64,000 nt of DNA from assembly GCF_000379905.1 (NCBI RefSeq), contig NZ_KB904056.1, positions 77,157-141,156 of the forward strand, read 5' to 3'. The translations under genes were made by a program, and so were the position numbers. The notes under the pieces are model-generated. The model ran no database searches, had not been told where the DNA came from, and saw only the letters and a program-made list of their open reading frames with translations. This document shows, in pieces, positions 53,808-63,250 of the stretch; the stretch's first letter is position 1, and the number at the start of each line of letters is the position of its first letter. This DNA is from Rodentibacter pneumotropicus DSM 21403. GTDB lineage: Bacteria > Pseudomonadota > Gammaproteobacteria > Enterobacterales > Pasteurellaceae.

Positions 53808-56800
53808 CTACGATTTTTTCTTAGATAATGTTGTTGCATTGACATCAATGAAAGGAATTTCTTCACCGGTATCATTGTTTTTAATAAAGATATCAAGTTG
53901 ATTGAATGCAATGTCAATATTGTTTTCAGAAAAGAGTTCATTAATACGACGATTAAGCGCATCTACCGTATTGGTTCTTTCAGAAAGCTGACCAACATAA
54001 ACACGTAGCTCGTGATCTAATGTACTCGCCCCAAATGATAAAAAGAATGCGCGAGGTTCAGGATCTTTTAATACCGCAGGTTGCTCGTTTGCCGCCTGAA
54101 GGAGTAATTTTTTCACTAATTCTAAATCTGAACCGTAAGCTACCCCAACAGTCACAACTAAACGGGTCATCGTACTGGAAAGTGCCCAGTTAATCACCTG
54201 ACCAGTCACAAAAGATTTATTAGGAACAATAACCTCTTTTCGATCAAAATCAATCAATGTAATCGCACGAATACGAATTTTAGCGACGGTGCCGCTTACC
54301 CCATTAATCGTTACGGTATCACCAACACGAATCGGACGTTCAAATAGTAAGATAATGCCGGAAACAAAATTCGCAAAAATTTCTTGCATACCGAAACCAA
54401 GTCCCACTGAAAGTGCGGCAAATAACCACTGCAATTTTGACCACGACATCCCCAGCGTAGCAAATCCCCATGCACCGCCTACTGCCACAATAACATAGGT
54501 TAATAACGTCGTGATGGTATAAGGCGTTCCCTGAGATAATTTCAAACGTGAGAAAAGTAAGACTTCCAGGATACCTGAAATATTTCTTACAAGAACATAA
54601 GTAATCCCCACAATAATAAGAGCAACAAGTAAATTAAATAATGTGATACTTTCCGTGACATTTGCCCCATCTACCACAGAGATTTGCTGCCATAATGTAA
54701 TATCACGCAAGTAACTTGCCACTGTCACAAGATCCGACCAGATAAAATAGAAAATTGCAAATAATGCCGACCAAATAAACAAGTCTGCAAAACGTAGCAA
54801 TTGACTTCTTACCTCATTTAACGCCAAGCCTTCTTCTTGGTCTGTAATCACAACCACGTCATCTGAAGGCACACCATCATTAAACTCTTCCGATTTTTGA
54901 TAGCGTTTTTCCATAAGACGGCGGTGTGCTAAGTGGCGCGATGACACTGTAATACCACGATAAATGACATTGCGTAAAATAAACCAAATACACCAAGCAA
55001 TATAAGAATTGATGATATGTTGGATTAAATTCAGCGCCGTATAGTAATAACCGAGAACAATCAGCAGAATTAACCCTATTGGAACCAACTGCAATAGAAT
55101 TTGAATGGCTTTCACAATCACGTTATTACGTTGTGATTGATTTTCTTCATAAGCTCGAAGAGCGCGATTAAAACGTGGTGCGATAATTACCGTACAGAAC
55201 ATCAAGGCGATAATCGTGTTGAGTTCGCCCAGTACATCATTTGCCAAACCATTATCCATCACATTACTAAATACCGATGTATTCAATAAGAGAACAACCG
55301 CAATAATAATGCGTTTTACCACCCCACGGAACTTTTCAGCATCCTCTTGAGCAAAACCAAAATGGCGAACGAAAATCCCGTTTGGACGATAAATGGCAAA
55401 CCACACATTGAAGAACCACCAATATCCCGCCATACGGAACGACCAATCCCAAAATTCTTGCGGATTACGGAAGAAGAAAAAGCCAATCATTTGGCAGATC
55501 GCAAGAAACCAAAGCGTACCGGATAAATTAAGTAATCCCGTTAAAATCAATGCCATCGGTGTATGCCACTGGGTATCTGCACGCAAAGTATTAATTTCAC
55601 CATTAATCATTGCCAAGCGATGCTTAATAGCCGGTTTGAATTTAAAAATCGCACCACCAATCACAATAAGAAAAAATACATAAGTCAGCAACGAGGGCAA
55701 ATTATCATAGTTTGTAGGAAAACCAAGACGTTTCATCATGCCATCAAATTGCCCCTCTAATGACATTGGCAAAGCTTTCAGCCAATCCAAATTAATCGGG
55801 TTATTGCTTTTTACCCAGAAACTTTGTTGATCGAGCTTCGACTGAATTTGATCGCTAATTTGGGTAATTTGTTGCTGCGTTAATTCTAAAGAAATCGCTA
55901 AATTTAACTGATTATTTAATGATTTGATTAAGTCAGAACCCATTTTGCGACGTTCGGTCAACAAAGTAATTAATTGTGTCTTTTCCGTATTGGTAAAAGG
56001 TTGATCTTCATTCAACTCTACTTTTTGAATGTACGCATCGAGATCATAGAGCTCATTACGACGCTGTGTAATATCGAAAATTTGCACACGTAAATCAGCA
56101 ATTTGTTTTGATAACCCCTGAATATTTAAATTTGTCGGTAATTTTTGTTTTTGCTGCTGAATAATACGGGAAAGCACAAGTGTACCCTGCAATGCACTGA
56201 TCTGTTCGTCAATCGTACGTTGGGTCTGTGTTAAATTATCCAACACATTACGCATTTTCAGTTCATCTTGCGTTAATGTATTTGTTTTTTCCGTTTGTTC
56301 TAACAAAAACTTACTGAGTTGTGCATTGCGATCCAATTCTTTTTGAATGTAATCATTTTTAACCGCACTTTGTTGCTGTTGCTGTACTTGCTCAACTTTG
56401 TCTTGGCTTTGAGCAAGATTTTTCTGATTAATAACGTCCTGAATTGCTGAAATCTGTTGTTGCTGAACTTGTTGTTTAACATTTAATAAGTCATATCGAC
56501 TCTTGTAGAGTAAAGAAAGTTGATCGCTATTTTTTAGCAAAGTTTGATTATAATCATTTTTTAGTTCAATGAGTTGCAATTCCAACTGATATTGCTGCTG
56601 CAACGCTGTACTTAGCCTATGATCAGAAAGCTGTTGGTTTAAAATTTGCGTGCGTCTTAAATTATCCGCCAGTACGGTTTGCGAACGTTCTGAAACACCG
56701 CTTTGTCCTGCCATTAACCCATTAGCCGCACTTAATGCTACCTGACTCTCTTGCTGCTGATTATTCAGTTTTTCCAGTTCAGTTTGTAAATCCGCCAAAG

Positions 56801-57152
56801 AAATTGAAGCGTAGTCATCTACCTTGACTTGATCTAAACTTTTTTTAAGATTTTGCAAATCCGTATTATTTTTTTGGATTTCCGCATCCGCACGGCTAAG
56901 CGTACTATCCAAATCATCATTATTTTTTTGCTGATTTTGAATTTGTTGTAACAAATCAAGTGATATCTGCAACTCATTAATACGTGATTTTTTCACTTCA
57001 GCATCATCTATTTTTTGTGCCGCAGACAAATCCGCTTTCAGGCTTTGTTCTGTCGGAAGTGCTTTTTCCTGCTCCGCCATAGCAGATTGCGTAAGGGCAA
57101 CCCCTACCATAAAACTAACTGAAAGTGCGGTTAAAAAACGAGGTAATTTCAT
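53808..57152 (-). CDS. mscK: Large mechanosensitive channel MscK/KefA
   Basis: 1114 residues. Signal peptide (LPRFLTALSVSFMVGVALTQSAMA), then about 450 residues of Gln-rich helical coiled coil in the periplasm, a block of about ten membrane spans (about 480-880), and a C-terminal MscS domain with GLGFGMQEIFANFVSGIILL and FERPIRVGDTV, followed by the cytosolic cage. It opens under membrane tension to release solutes during osmotic downshock; MscK is also tuned by ionic environment. It lies 7 bp after menE. Confidence 0.93.
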   Translation of the reverse strand: MKLPRFLTALSVSFMVGVALTQSAMAEQEKALPTEQSLKADLSAAQKIDDAEVKKSRINELQISLDLLQQIQNQQKNNDDLDSTLSRADAEIQKNNTDLQNLKKSLDQVKVDDYASISLADLQTELEKLNNQQQESQVALSAANGLMAGQSGVSERSQTVLADNLRRTQILNQQLSDHRLSTALQQQYQLELQLIELKNDYNQTLLKNSDQLSLLYKSRYDLLNVKQQVQQQQISAIQDVINQKNLAQSQDKVEQVQQQQQSAVKNDYIQKELDRNAQLSKFLLEQTEKTNTLTQDELKMRNVLDNLTQTQRTIDEQISALQGTLVLSRIIQQQKQKLPTNLNIQGLSKQIADLRVQIFDITQRRNELYDLDAYIQKVELNEDQPFTNTEKTQLITLLTERRKMGSDLIKSLNNQLNLAISLELTQQQITQISDQIQSKLDQQSFWVKSNNPINLDWLKALPMSLEGQFDGMMKRLGFPTNYDNLPSLLTYVFFLIVIGGAIFKFKPAIKHRLAMINGEINTLRADTQWHTPMALILTGLLNLSGTLWFLAICQMIGFFFFRNPQEFWDWSFRMAGYWWFFNVWFAIYRPNGIFVRHFGFAQEDAEKFRGVVKRIIIAVVLLLNTSVFSNVMDNGLANDVLGELNTIIALMFCTVIIAPRFNRALRAYEENQSQRNNVIVKAIQILLQLVPIGLILLIVLGYYYTALNLIQHIINSYIAWCIWFILRNVIYRGITVSSRHLAHRRLMEKRYQKSEEFNDGVPSDDVVVITDQEEGLALNEVRSQLLRFADLFIWSALFAIFYFIWSDLVTVASYLRDITLWQQISVVDGANVTESITLFNLLVALIIVGITYVLVRNISGILEVLLFSRLKLSQGTPYTITTLLTYVIVAVGGAWGFATLGMSWSKLQWLFAALSVGLGFGMQEIFANFVSGIILLFERPIRVGDTVTINGVSGTVAKIRIRAITLIDFDRKEVIVPNKSFVTGQVINWALSSTMTRLVVTVGVAYGSDLELVKKLLLQAANEQPAVLKDPEPRAFFLSFGASTLDHELRVYVGQLSERTNTVDALNRRINELFSENNIDIAFNQLDIFIKNNDTGEEIPFIDVNATTLSKKKS

Positions 57153-57159
57153 AGTTTTC

Positions 57160-58563
57160 CTATTTATTTTCTTGACACGCCAACCATTGTGCTAACGCTT
57201 TACGCGAAATCTTAATCGCTCCTTGTTGTATTCCAAGAGGCAATGGGTAATAAGCGATCGGTTGCTTAAATCTTGCTAAATGTTCTTGTAAAAAAACACG
57301 CAGTTTTTCGACCGCACTTTCCGTGAAGTGTTCATAAAATTCAAGGATAGCGACGGGTCTTGCACCAAATTCTAAATCCTCTTTGGGTAATACAAACACT
57401 TGTTTCACCAAATTAGATTGCAATATCGCCCTTTCAATTTCTTCCGGTTGGAGGTTTTCACCACCAGAAATAAACATATTGTCTAAACGCCCCACGACCA
57501 CTAATTCATTATTTTTCCACATGCCTTTATCTTTTGTTTGCAACCAACCTTGTTCGTTAGTGAGCGGAATAATCTCACCTTTTTTCCAATAACCTAACGC
57601 CAACCCAGCTCCTTTCAACCAAATTTCTTCATTCACCAGTTGAAATTCACGTCCTAAGAGCGGTTGCCCCACACCGGGCAAATTATCCGACAATTTCGCA
57701 AAAATTGTTGATGCCATTTCTGTCATACCATATCCGCTATAGGAAGAAATGCCATACTGCTGAACAGCTTGAGTCAATTCCACCGGAATATGCGCTCCCC
57801 CCAATAAAATATGCTTCGTTTTAAAAGTTGCTTGGGGATGTTGCACAAAATAATTGAGCAAACGTTGAAGCTGCGTTGGTACTAATGACACATGGCTGGC
57901 TTGCAAGAGTGAGGCAAAAAAATCCACTTGAGGAAAATGTAATTCAGCCCCACAGAGCAACCAACGCCACACAATGCCCTGCCCTGAAACATGGTACAAA
58001 GGCAATGATAATAACCATGATTGAGAGGAATTAAAGTGCATTAACTGACACACGCCACGGGCATTATCCAAATGTGCCTGTATATGATGTACCACCGCTT
58101 TAGGCAAGCCGCTTGAGCCAGAAGTCAGTGTCATGGTCACAGGGCGAACAAAATCCGCCTCATGATGAAACGCAACTGATAAATGTTCGTTTGAAATAGC
58201 CAACAAATCTTTATCAAAAAAGCATAAGTCAATGGCATATTCACGACATAGCTCATGGATTTTTTCTTGCGGAAATGCAGGATTTAAACCTAGAATTTTT
58301 GCCCCGATCTGAATGGTCGCAAGATAAAGAAAAAGGATCGATTCAGAATTTTTGCCACAAAAAGCGACCGCACTTTCCGATGTGATACCTCGCGTTTGTA
58401 AAAATATGGCGGTTTGATCGATTTTTTGCCCAATCTCTCCCCAAGTAAAAACATCACCTTGAGATGAACGCAAGGCAATTTTTTCACAATATTGGGGATC
58501 ATTGGCAAAAATTTGCCAAGGAAATGATTTAGTTGCTGACAAAATAGACTCGAACTTCATCAA
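57160..58563 (-). CDS. menE: o-Succinylbenzoate-CoA ligase
   Basis: 467 residues, ANL adenylate-forming family. The AMP-binding P-loop is MTLTSGSSGLPKAV, followed by SYSGYGMTEMAS, the hinge VVGRLDNMFISGGENLQPEEIE, and a C-terminal catalytic Lys region (GAIKISRKAL). It activates o-succinylbenzoate with CoA for menaquinone synthesis. It is somewhat divergent, as MenE usually is. It starts inside the 3' end of seqA (35-bp overlap; a second ATG follows at 58560). Confidence 0.9.
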   Translation of the reverse strand: MMKFESILSATKSFPWQIFANDPQYCEKIALRSSQGDVFTWGEIGQKIDQTAIFLQTRGITSESAVAFCGKNSESILFLYLATIQIGAKILGLNPAFPQEKIHELCREYAIDLCFFDKDLLAISNEHLSVAFHHEADFVRPVTMTLTSGSSGLPKAVVHHIQAHLDNARGVCQLMHFNSSQSWLLSLPLYHVSGQGIVWRWLLCGAELHFPQVDFFASLLQASHVSLVPTQLQRLLNYFVQHPQATFKTKHILLGGAHIPVELTQAVQQYGISSYSGYGMTEMASTIFAKLSDNLPGVGQPLLGREFQLVNEEIWLKGAGLALGYWKKGEIIPLTNEQGWLQTKDKGMWKNNELVVVGRLDNMFISGGENLQPEEIERAILQSNLVKQVFVLPKEDLEFGARPVAILEFYEHFTESAVEKLRVFLQEHLARFKQPIAYYPLPLGIQQGAIKISRKALAQWLACQENK

Positions 58564-59185
58564 TCAGGGTCTCCGGCAAATCCATAGATTGCATCGCCCC
58601 TTCCAGCATTAGCATTTTTCTGCCGCTATTGGTATTAGTAATCACCCAATAAGGCGTATCCGGAATTTGTTTCGGTTTGGTGTGATTACCCGCCATTAAC
58701 AATGTCCCTTCATCACGAGCAAAATAAACACGGGTACGGCCTTGTAGAGATTCCGTTGCCTGTGCGAAACTTTCCGGATTAGTCCGATAAAGCACGCGCA
58801 AGACAGCTAAAAAACGCACAACTGCTTTTGTTTCTTCTTTAAATTCCGAAGAATTTAATAACGCACGAACTTTATCCGTTATTTGACTAATCGCCGTCTC
58901 CGACTGTTTTCTTGCAGTTTTTAACACTGCGGGTTCAAGTGCTTTTGGCGCAGATTCCGATTGGATTTGAGAGACATTTTCCGCCTTTGTCTCTTTTGGC
59001 AAAACAGCAGCAGATTTGACCGCACTTTTATTCGCCTCATCAAAAGAAACAAAATCTAACGTACTATTCGGGTTAGGGGGTAAATTCAGCAAACGGCGAA
59101 GAATATCGGAAGCACTTTCACCAATGGACTGGGTTTGTTTCGCAATGTATTGGTATAATTCTTCATCGACTTCAATGATCTTCAT
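58529..59185 (-). CDS. seqA: Replication control protein SeqA
   Basis: 218 residues, longer than E. coli SeqA (181) because of a Ser/Lys/Ala-rich linker. The N-terminal multimer domain is MKIIEVDEELYQYIAKQT...ESASDILRRLL; the C-terminal DNA-binding domain has NTNSGRKMLMLEGAMQSM. It binds hemimethylated GATC to delay re-initiation at oriC and to order new DNA. First gene of the long minus-strand cluster, divergent from ybfF. Confidence 0.94.
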   Translation of the reverse strand: MKIIEVDEELYQYIAKQTQSIGESASDILRRLLNLPPNPNSTLDFVSFDEANKSAVKSAAVLPKETKAENVSQIQSESAPKALEPAVLKTARKQSETAISQITDKVRALLNSSEFKEETKAVVRFLAVLRVLYRTNPESFAQATESLQGRTRVYFARDEGTLLMAGNHTKPKQIPDTPYWVITNTNSGRKMLMLEGAMQSMDLPETLIDEVRVYFVSN

Positions 59186-59255
59186 TTTTATTTCTCCCTT
59201 TGCTAAAATTTTTGCCCATTATAACGACTTCTCAACTAATTCTCACGCGAAAATT

Positions 59256-60041
59256 ATGCCTAGCTCTCAATTATTAAATTATCAATTTCATCAAACAGAA
59301 CAAGCAATTACTCACCCTACCTTAGTTTTTATTCATGGTTTATTTGGCGATATGAATAATCTCGGCGTTATCGCCCGAGCATTCAGTGACGATTACGATA
59401 TCCTACGTGTTGATTTGCGTAATCATGGACGAAGTTTTCATGCAGAATCAATGAATTATGAACTCATGGCGGAAGATCTCTTCACGCTTATCCAACATCT
59501 TAACTTGAAAAAAGTCATTTTGATTGGTCACTCCATGGGAGGAAAAACAGCGATGAAATTGACCGCACTTCATCCTGAAATTGTTGAAAAATTGATTGTC
59601 ATTGACATTGCCCCGCTCCCCTACGGCAAACAAGGACATCAAGATGTTTTTAGGGGGTTATTTGCCGTGAAACAGGCTAAACCAGAAACGCGCCAACAAG
59701 CGAAACAAATTTTAGAACAAGAAATCAACGATCCGAGTGTAATTCAGTTTATGTTGAAATCTTTTGAATCCGGCTCTCCTGAATTTTTTCGTTTTAATTT
59801 GACCGCACTTTTCAATAATTATAACCATTTGATGGATTGGCAAAATGTCAATGTTACAGCACAAAGTTTATTTATTAAGGGTGGGGATTCCCCTTACATT
59901 AAACCGGAAGACGCACAATACATTTTACAGCAATTTCCTAACGCGACATCATTTACTATAAACGGCTGCGGACATTGGGTTCACGCAGAAAAACCGGACT
60001 TTGTTATTCGTGCTATTAATAGGTTTCTAAATAAGAATTAA
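59256..60041 (+). CDS. ybfF: Alpha/beta-hydrolase esterase YbfF
   Basis: 261 residues from the ATG at 59256; the frame runs further upstream into seqA but that part is not hydrolase. Nucleophile elbow LIGHSMGGKTA, oxyanion region FIHGLFGDMNNLG, DLRNHGRSFH, and the catalytic His in GCGHWVHAEKP. It hydrolyses small acyl esters; the physiological substrate is not known. seqA-ybfF divergence is the same as in enterobacteria. Confidence 0.92.
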   Translation: MPSSQLLNYQFHQTEQAITHPTLVFIHGLFGDMNNLGVIARAFSDDYDILRVDLRNHGRSFHAESMNYELMAEDLFTLIQHLNLKKVILIGHSMGGKTAMKLTALHPEIVEKLIVIDIAPLPYGKQGHQDVFRGLFAVKQAKPETRQQAKQILEQEINDPSVIQFMLKSFESGSPEFFRFNLTALFNNYNHLMDWQNVNVTAQSLFIKGGDSPYIKPEDAQYILQQFPNATSFTINGCGHWVHAEKPDFVIRAINRFLNKN

Positions 60042-60122
60042 TTGGTTTAAATGAGAACTAGTTTATGGTATAGTTTGCACAAATTTTGTTTGTTTAAACG
60101 TTTAAATTAAAAGGAAAGAAAA

Positions 60123-60647
60123 ATGGCAGTAGTGGGCCTATTTTATGGTAGCGACACAGGCAATACCGAAAATATCGCGAAAATGATTCAAAAGCAATTG
60201 GGTAATGATTTAGTTGATATTCGTGACATCGCAAAAACCTCAAAAGAAGATATTGAAGCCTATGATTTCTTACTTTTCGGCATTCCAACTTGGTATTATG
60301 GTGAATCTCAAGCAGATTGGGATGATTTTTTCCCAACTTTAGAAGAAATTGATTTCACAGATAAATTAGTGGCAATTTTCGGTTGTGGCGACCAAGAAGA
60401 CTACGCCGATTATTTCTGTGATGCAATTGGTACGATACGCGATATTATAGAGCCACGCGGAGCAATCATTGTAGGAAACTGGCCAACTGAAGGTTATACA
60501 TTTGAAGCCTCAAAAGCACTCTTAGAAGACGGCTCTTTTATCGGTTTATGTATTGATGAAGATCGTCAACCTGAACTCACTGCTGAACGCGTAGAAAAAT
60601 GGTGTAAGCAAATTTATGAAGAAATGTGTTTAGCCGAGCTCGCTTAA
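60123..60647 (+). CDS. fldA: Flavodoxin I
   Basis: 174 residues, long-chain flavodoxin. The FMN phosphate loop is GSDTGNTENIA and the flanking loops are GIPTWYYGESQADWDDF and FGCGDQEDYADYFCDA. It donates electrons at low potential, for example to radical-SAM enzymes and biotin synthase. AAAGGAAAG precedes the ATG. The fur gene follows at 23 bp, as in E. coli, so the two are probably co-transcribed. Confidence 0.97.
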   Translation: MAVVGLFYGSDTGNTENIAKMIQKQLGNDLVDIRDIAKTSKEDIEAYDFLLFGIPTWYYGESQADWDDFFPTLEEIDFTDKLVAIFGCGDQEDYADYFCDAIGTIRDIIEPRGAIIVGNWPTEGYTFEASKALLEDGSFIGLCIDEDRQPELTAERVEKWCKQIYEEMCLAELA

Positions 60648-60670
60648 CTATCATAAAAAAAGGAAACTTT

Positions 60671-61120
60671 ATGTCTGAAGAAAATATTAAATTGCTTAAA
60701 AAAGCTGGCTTAAAAATTACTGAGCCTCGTTTGACTATTTTGGCTTTAATGCAAAATCACAAAAACGAACATTTTTCAGCAGAAGATGTATATAAAATTT
60801 TATTAGAGCAAGGCAGTGATATTGGTCTTGCTACTGTTTACCGTGTACTTAACCAATTTGACGAAGCGCATATTTTAATTCGTCATAATTTCGAAGGAAA
60901 TAAATCGGTTTTCGAACTTGCACCAACAGAACATCATGACCATATTATTTGTGAAGACTGTGGTAAAGTATTTGAATTCTCCGATAACCTTATTGAGCAA
61001 CGCCAAAAAGAGATTAGTGAACAATATGGCATCAAACTAAAAGCCCATAGCTTGTATCTTTATGGAAAATGCAGTGATATTGAAACATGCGAAGAAATTG
61101 TTAAGAAAGACGAGAAATAA
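60671..61120 (+). CDS. fur: Ferric uptake regulator
   Basis: 149 residues from the ATG at 60671 (Shine-Dalgarno AAAAAGGAAA). N-terminal winged helix with GLKITEPRLTIL and the recognition-helix region LATVYRVLNQFDEA; C-terminal dimer/metal domain with HHDHIICEDCGKVFEF (Zn Cys pair) and a second Cys pair CSDIETC. It represses iron-uptake genes when Fe2+ is bound. I did not find a convincing Fur box before fldA. A terminator follows. Confidence 0.97.
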   Translation: MSEENIKLLKKAGLKITEPRLTILALMQNHKNEHFSAEDVYKILLEQGSDIGLATVYRVLNQFDEAHILIRHNFEGNKSVFELAPTEHHDHIICEDCGKVFEFSDNLIEQRQKEISEQYGIKLKAHSLYLYGKCSDIETCEEIVKKDEK

Positions 61121-61129
61121 TTCTTAAAA

Positions 61130-61160
61130 AATTCCCCGCTTAATGATTAAGTGGGGAATT
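61130..61160. terminator. Terminator after fur
   Basis: A 14-bp stem beginning AATTCCCCGCTTAA, one wobble pair, short loop, with a T-rich flank. It also sits at the end of the converging peptide-binding gene. Confidence 0.82.
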
Positions 61161-61181
61161 TGTTATTTAATATGTTATTTT

Positions 61182-62738
61182 TTACTCGACTTCCACTTTT
61201 CTCCATAGATGCTTACTATAGATCGTACTAATAGAATTTTTCTTTGCCCCCATTATGGAAGAAGAGATATAAACAGGTGTCGTATATTGAAACAGTGGCA
61301 ATACTAAATTTTCCTGTTGGATAATTTCACTTAATTTTAAATAAATTTCTGACCGCTCTTTTTCTGATGTGCTTTTTAATGCCTGTTCAAAAAGCTGATC
61401 ATATCTTACATTGATATAACCACTCTTGTTGTCCGGACTTTTTGAATAAAATAACCCTAAAAATGCCATAGGGTGATTAAAATCGCCACACCATCCGGAA
61501 CGAATTAATTGAAAATCACCTTTATTCCGTTTTTCCTGCAATTTTGGCCAGCTCATCGGCTCGGTTTCTACACGTAATAAATCCGACTCCGATAATTGTC
61601 TCGCTAAACGATTCGCAATATTTTGATGCAATGCAGTATCATCATAACCTAATCGTAAAGCCAGCGGTTGCTTTTCCGTAATATGGCTTTGTGCTAGCAA
61701 CTGCTCTGCCAATACCGGCTCCCAATGTGAATCTTGCCCTTGTAACATTGTTTTTGGTAAAAAATAAGAACTTGGAATGGAATTGGGCATTTCGTTATTT
61801 GTAATACCTGTAATGGAAATAAGAGAAACTATCGCCTTCCGAATTAAGGGATTAGCCAACTTAGGATCACGCAAATTAAATTCGTAAAAATAGCTACATA
61901 GTTGAGGAAAATATTGTATGTTTTCTGTTTTTTCCCTTGGAGACCAAATAATATCTAATTCAGTCTGCGGTTCAGTCTCATAAGGGACATAGTCCACTTG
62001 TTTAAATGACACTCTATCTTTTTGCCAATAATATGGGTTTTTCTCCAGATGAATCCCTTTTTCATCACGCAATGAAAACATATACGCCCCGTTTGATATA
62101 AATAAATTCAAATCATGATATTGTGGTAATAATGCAATATGTGCCAACATTTCAGGTAAATAAGGGGTAGGTTTATCCAGCGTGATAATTAAAGTGCGGT
62201 CATTTTCAGCAGAGATACCCAAATTTGTTAAGGGTTGTTTTTTGTCTAGAACAGGTTTCGCACCTTTTAAATTTAAATAGAGCAAATAAGATTTAAGCGG
62301 GCTTTCAGATTGAGAGAGGGCTTGCCAAGAGAGAACAAAATCCTGTGCAGTTAAAGCTGTGCCATTTGACCACTTCAACCCTTCACGCAAAATAAATGTC
62401 CAATTTTTATTATCTTGCGTTGTCCAACTTTCCGCAGCAGCAGGAATAATATTACCTTGTACATCATAGGCTGTTAATCCTTCAAACAAATCTCGAATAA
62501 GGGAAAACTGTTCTGCCTCCTTCACTTGCCAAGGATCTAAAACTGCAACCGATTTTATGCTGCGTACAAGTTTCTCTCGATTATTGTGTACCTGCGGTTT
62601 TTCTATTGAAATAGTGGGTTCGGATTGGTGTTGAGATGGTTTTGGATTCTGTGACTGATTATTATCACACCCATTCAGCGCAAAAATAACAGAAAAAATG
62701 ACCGCACTTTTCAAATTTACAAAGAAAAAATTACTCAT
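61182..62738 (-). CDS. Oligopeptide-binding lipoprotein, SBP family 5
   Basis: 518 residues. Signal peptide with lipobox ALNGC, so it is tethered to a membrane facing the periplasm. The OppA-type fold is shown by VAVLDPWQVKEAEQFSLIRDLFEGL, AAAESWTTQDNKNWTFILREGLKWSNG and FQLIRSGWCGDFNHPMAFLGLF. No permease or ATPase genes are adjacent, so it works with a transporter encoded elsewhere or in another role. It starts 8 bp inside the upstream ybaN gene. Confidence 0.88.
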   Translation of the reverse strand: MSNFFFVNLKSAVIFSVIFALNGCDNNQSQNPKPSQHQSEPTISIEKPQVHNNREKLVRSIKSVAVLDPWQVKEAEQFSLIRDLFEGLTAYDVQGNIIPAAAESWTTQDNKNWTFILREGLKWSNGTALTAQDFVLSWQALSQSESPLKSYLLYLNLKGAKPVLDKKQPLTNLGISAENDRTLIITLDKPTPYLPEMLAHIALLPQYHDLNLFISNGAYMFSLRDEKGIHLEKNPYYWQKDRVSFKQVDYVPYETEPQTELDIIWSPREKTENIQYFPQLCSYFYEFNLRDPKLANPLIRKAIVSLISITGITNNEMPNSIPSSYFLPKTMLQGQDSHWEPVLAEQLLAQSHITEKQPLALRLGYDDTALHQNIANRLARQLSESDLLRVETEPMSWPKLQEKRNKGDFQLIRSGWCGDFNHPMAFLGLFYSKSPDNKSGYINVRYDQLFEQALKSTSEKERSEIYLKLSEIIQQENLVLPLFQYTTPVYISSSIMGAKKNSISTIYSKHLWRKVEVE

Positions 62739-63135
62739 TACTTATCTCTTCTCTTTGAATAGGAGCAACTTCCGATTCTTCCTCAGTTTTAATCCAAAAT
62801 AAGAAAAACCAATATTTCACAATGATTAATGCGGCAATAATACTTCTACCGACAACACTAGGAGTAAAGTAAAAACCAATTAATAGCATTGAAGTGGCAA
62901 ATGCCAAAATAGCCATTTTTGTTTTTTTGCTCATCGCCCGACGTTCATTAAATGACTTCAAATGTTTTTGGTATATAGACGTGCTAAGAAACCAAGTTTC
63001 CAAACGTTCTGAACCTTTTGCAAAGAAAAATAACGTGAGTAAAAGAAAGGGTGTGGTTGGTAAAAGTGGCAGAAAAATACCAATAATACCTAGTGCAAGA
63101 GAAATAAATCCCAACAGAATATAAATATACTTCAT
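62731..63135 (-). CDS. ybaN: YbaN-family (DUF454) inner-membrane protein
   Basis: 134 residues with three or four spans. The opening YILLGFISLALGIIGIFLP followed by LPTTPFLLLTLFFFAKGSER is the DUF454/YbaN signature; the tail is charged and cytosolic. Function unknown in the family. It overlaps the following lipoprotein gene by 8 bp, indicating one transcript, and is divergent from prlC. Confidence 0.9.
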   Translation of the reverse strand: MKYIYILLGFISLALGIIGIFLPLLPTTPFLLLTLFFFAKGSERLETWFLSTSIYQKHLKSFNERRAMSKKTKMAILAFATSMLLIGFYFTPSVVGRSIIAALIIVKYWFFLFWIKTEEESEVAPIQREEISNE

Positions 63136-63250
63136 AGCGTACCTAAATAATTTAAATGCGAACCATTATTACTGATTTTTTAGATTTTTCAACCTTGATA
63201 TTATAGAATTTGCCGTCACATAAGAAACAGTTTTCAAAAAGGAAATATCT

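Noticed and set aside
59016-59255. N-terminal extension of ybfF
   Set aside because: The extra 80 codons are antisense to seqA and lack hydrolase features; the ATG at 59256 begins the conserved domain.
60042-60122. Fur box upstream of fldA
   Set aside because: TTTAAATGAGAACTAGTTTA only weakly resembles the Fur consensus and has poor symmetry.
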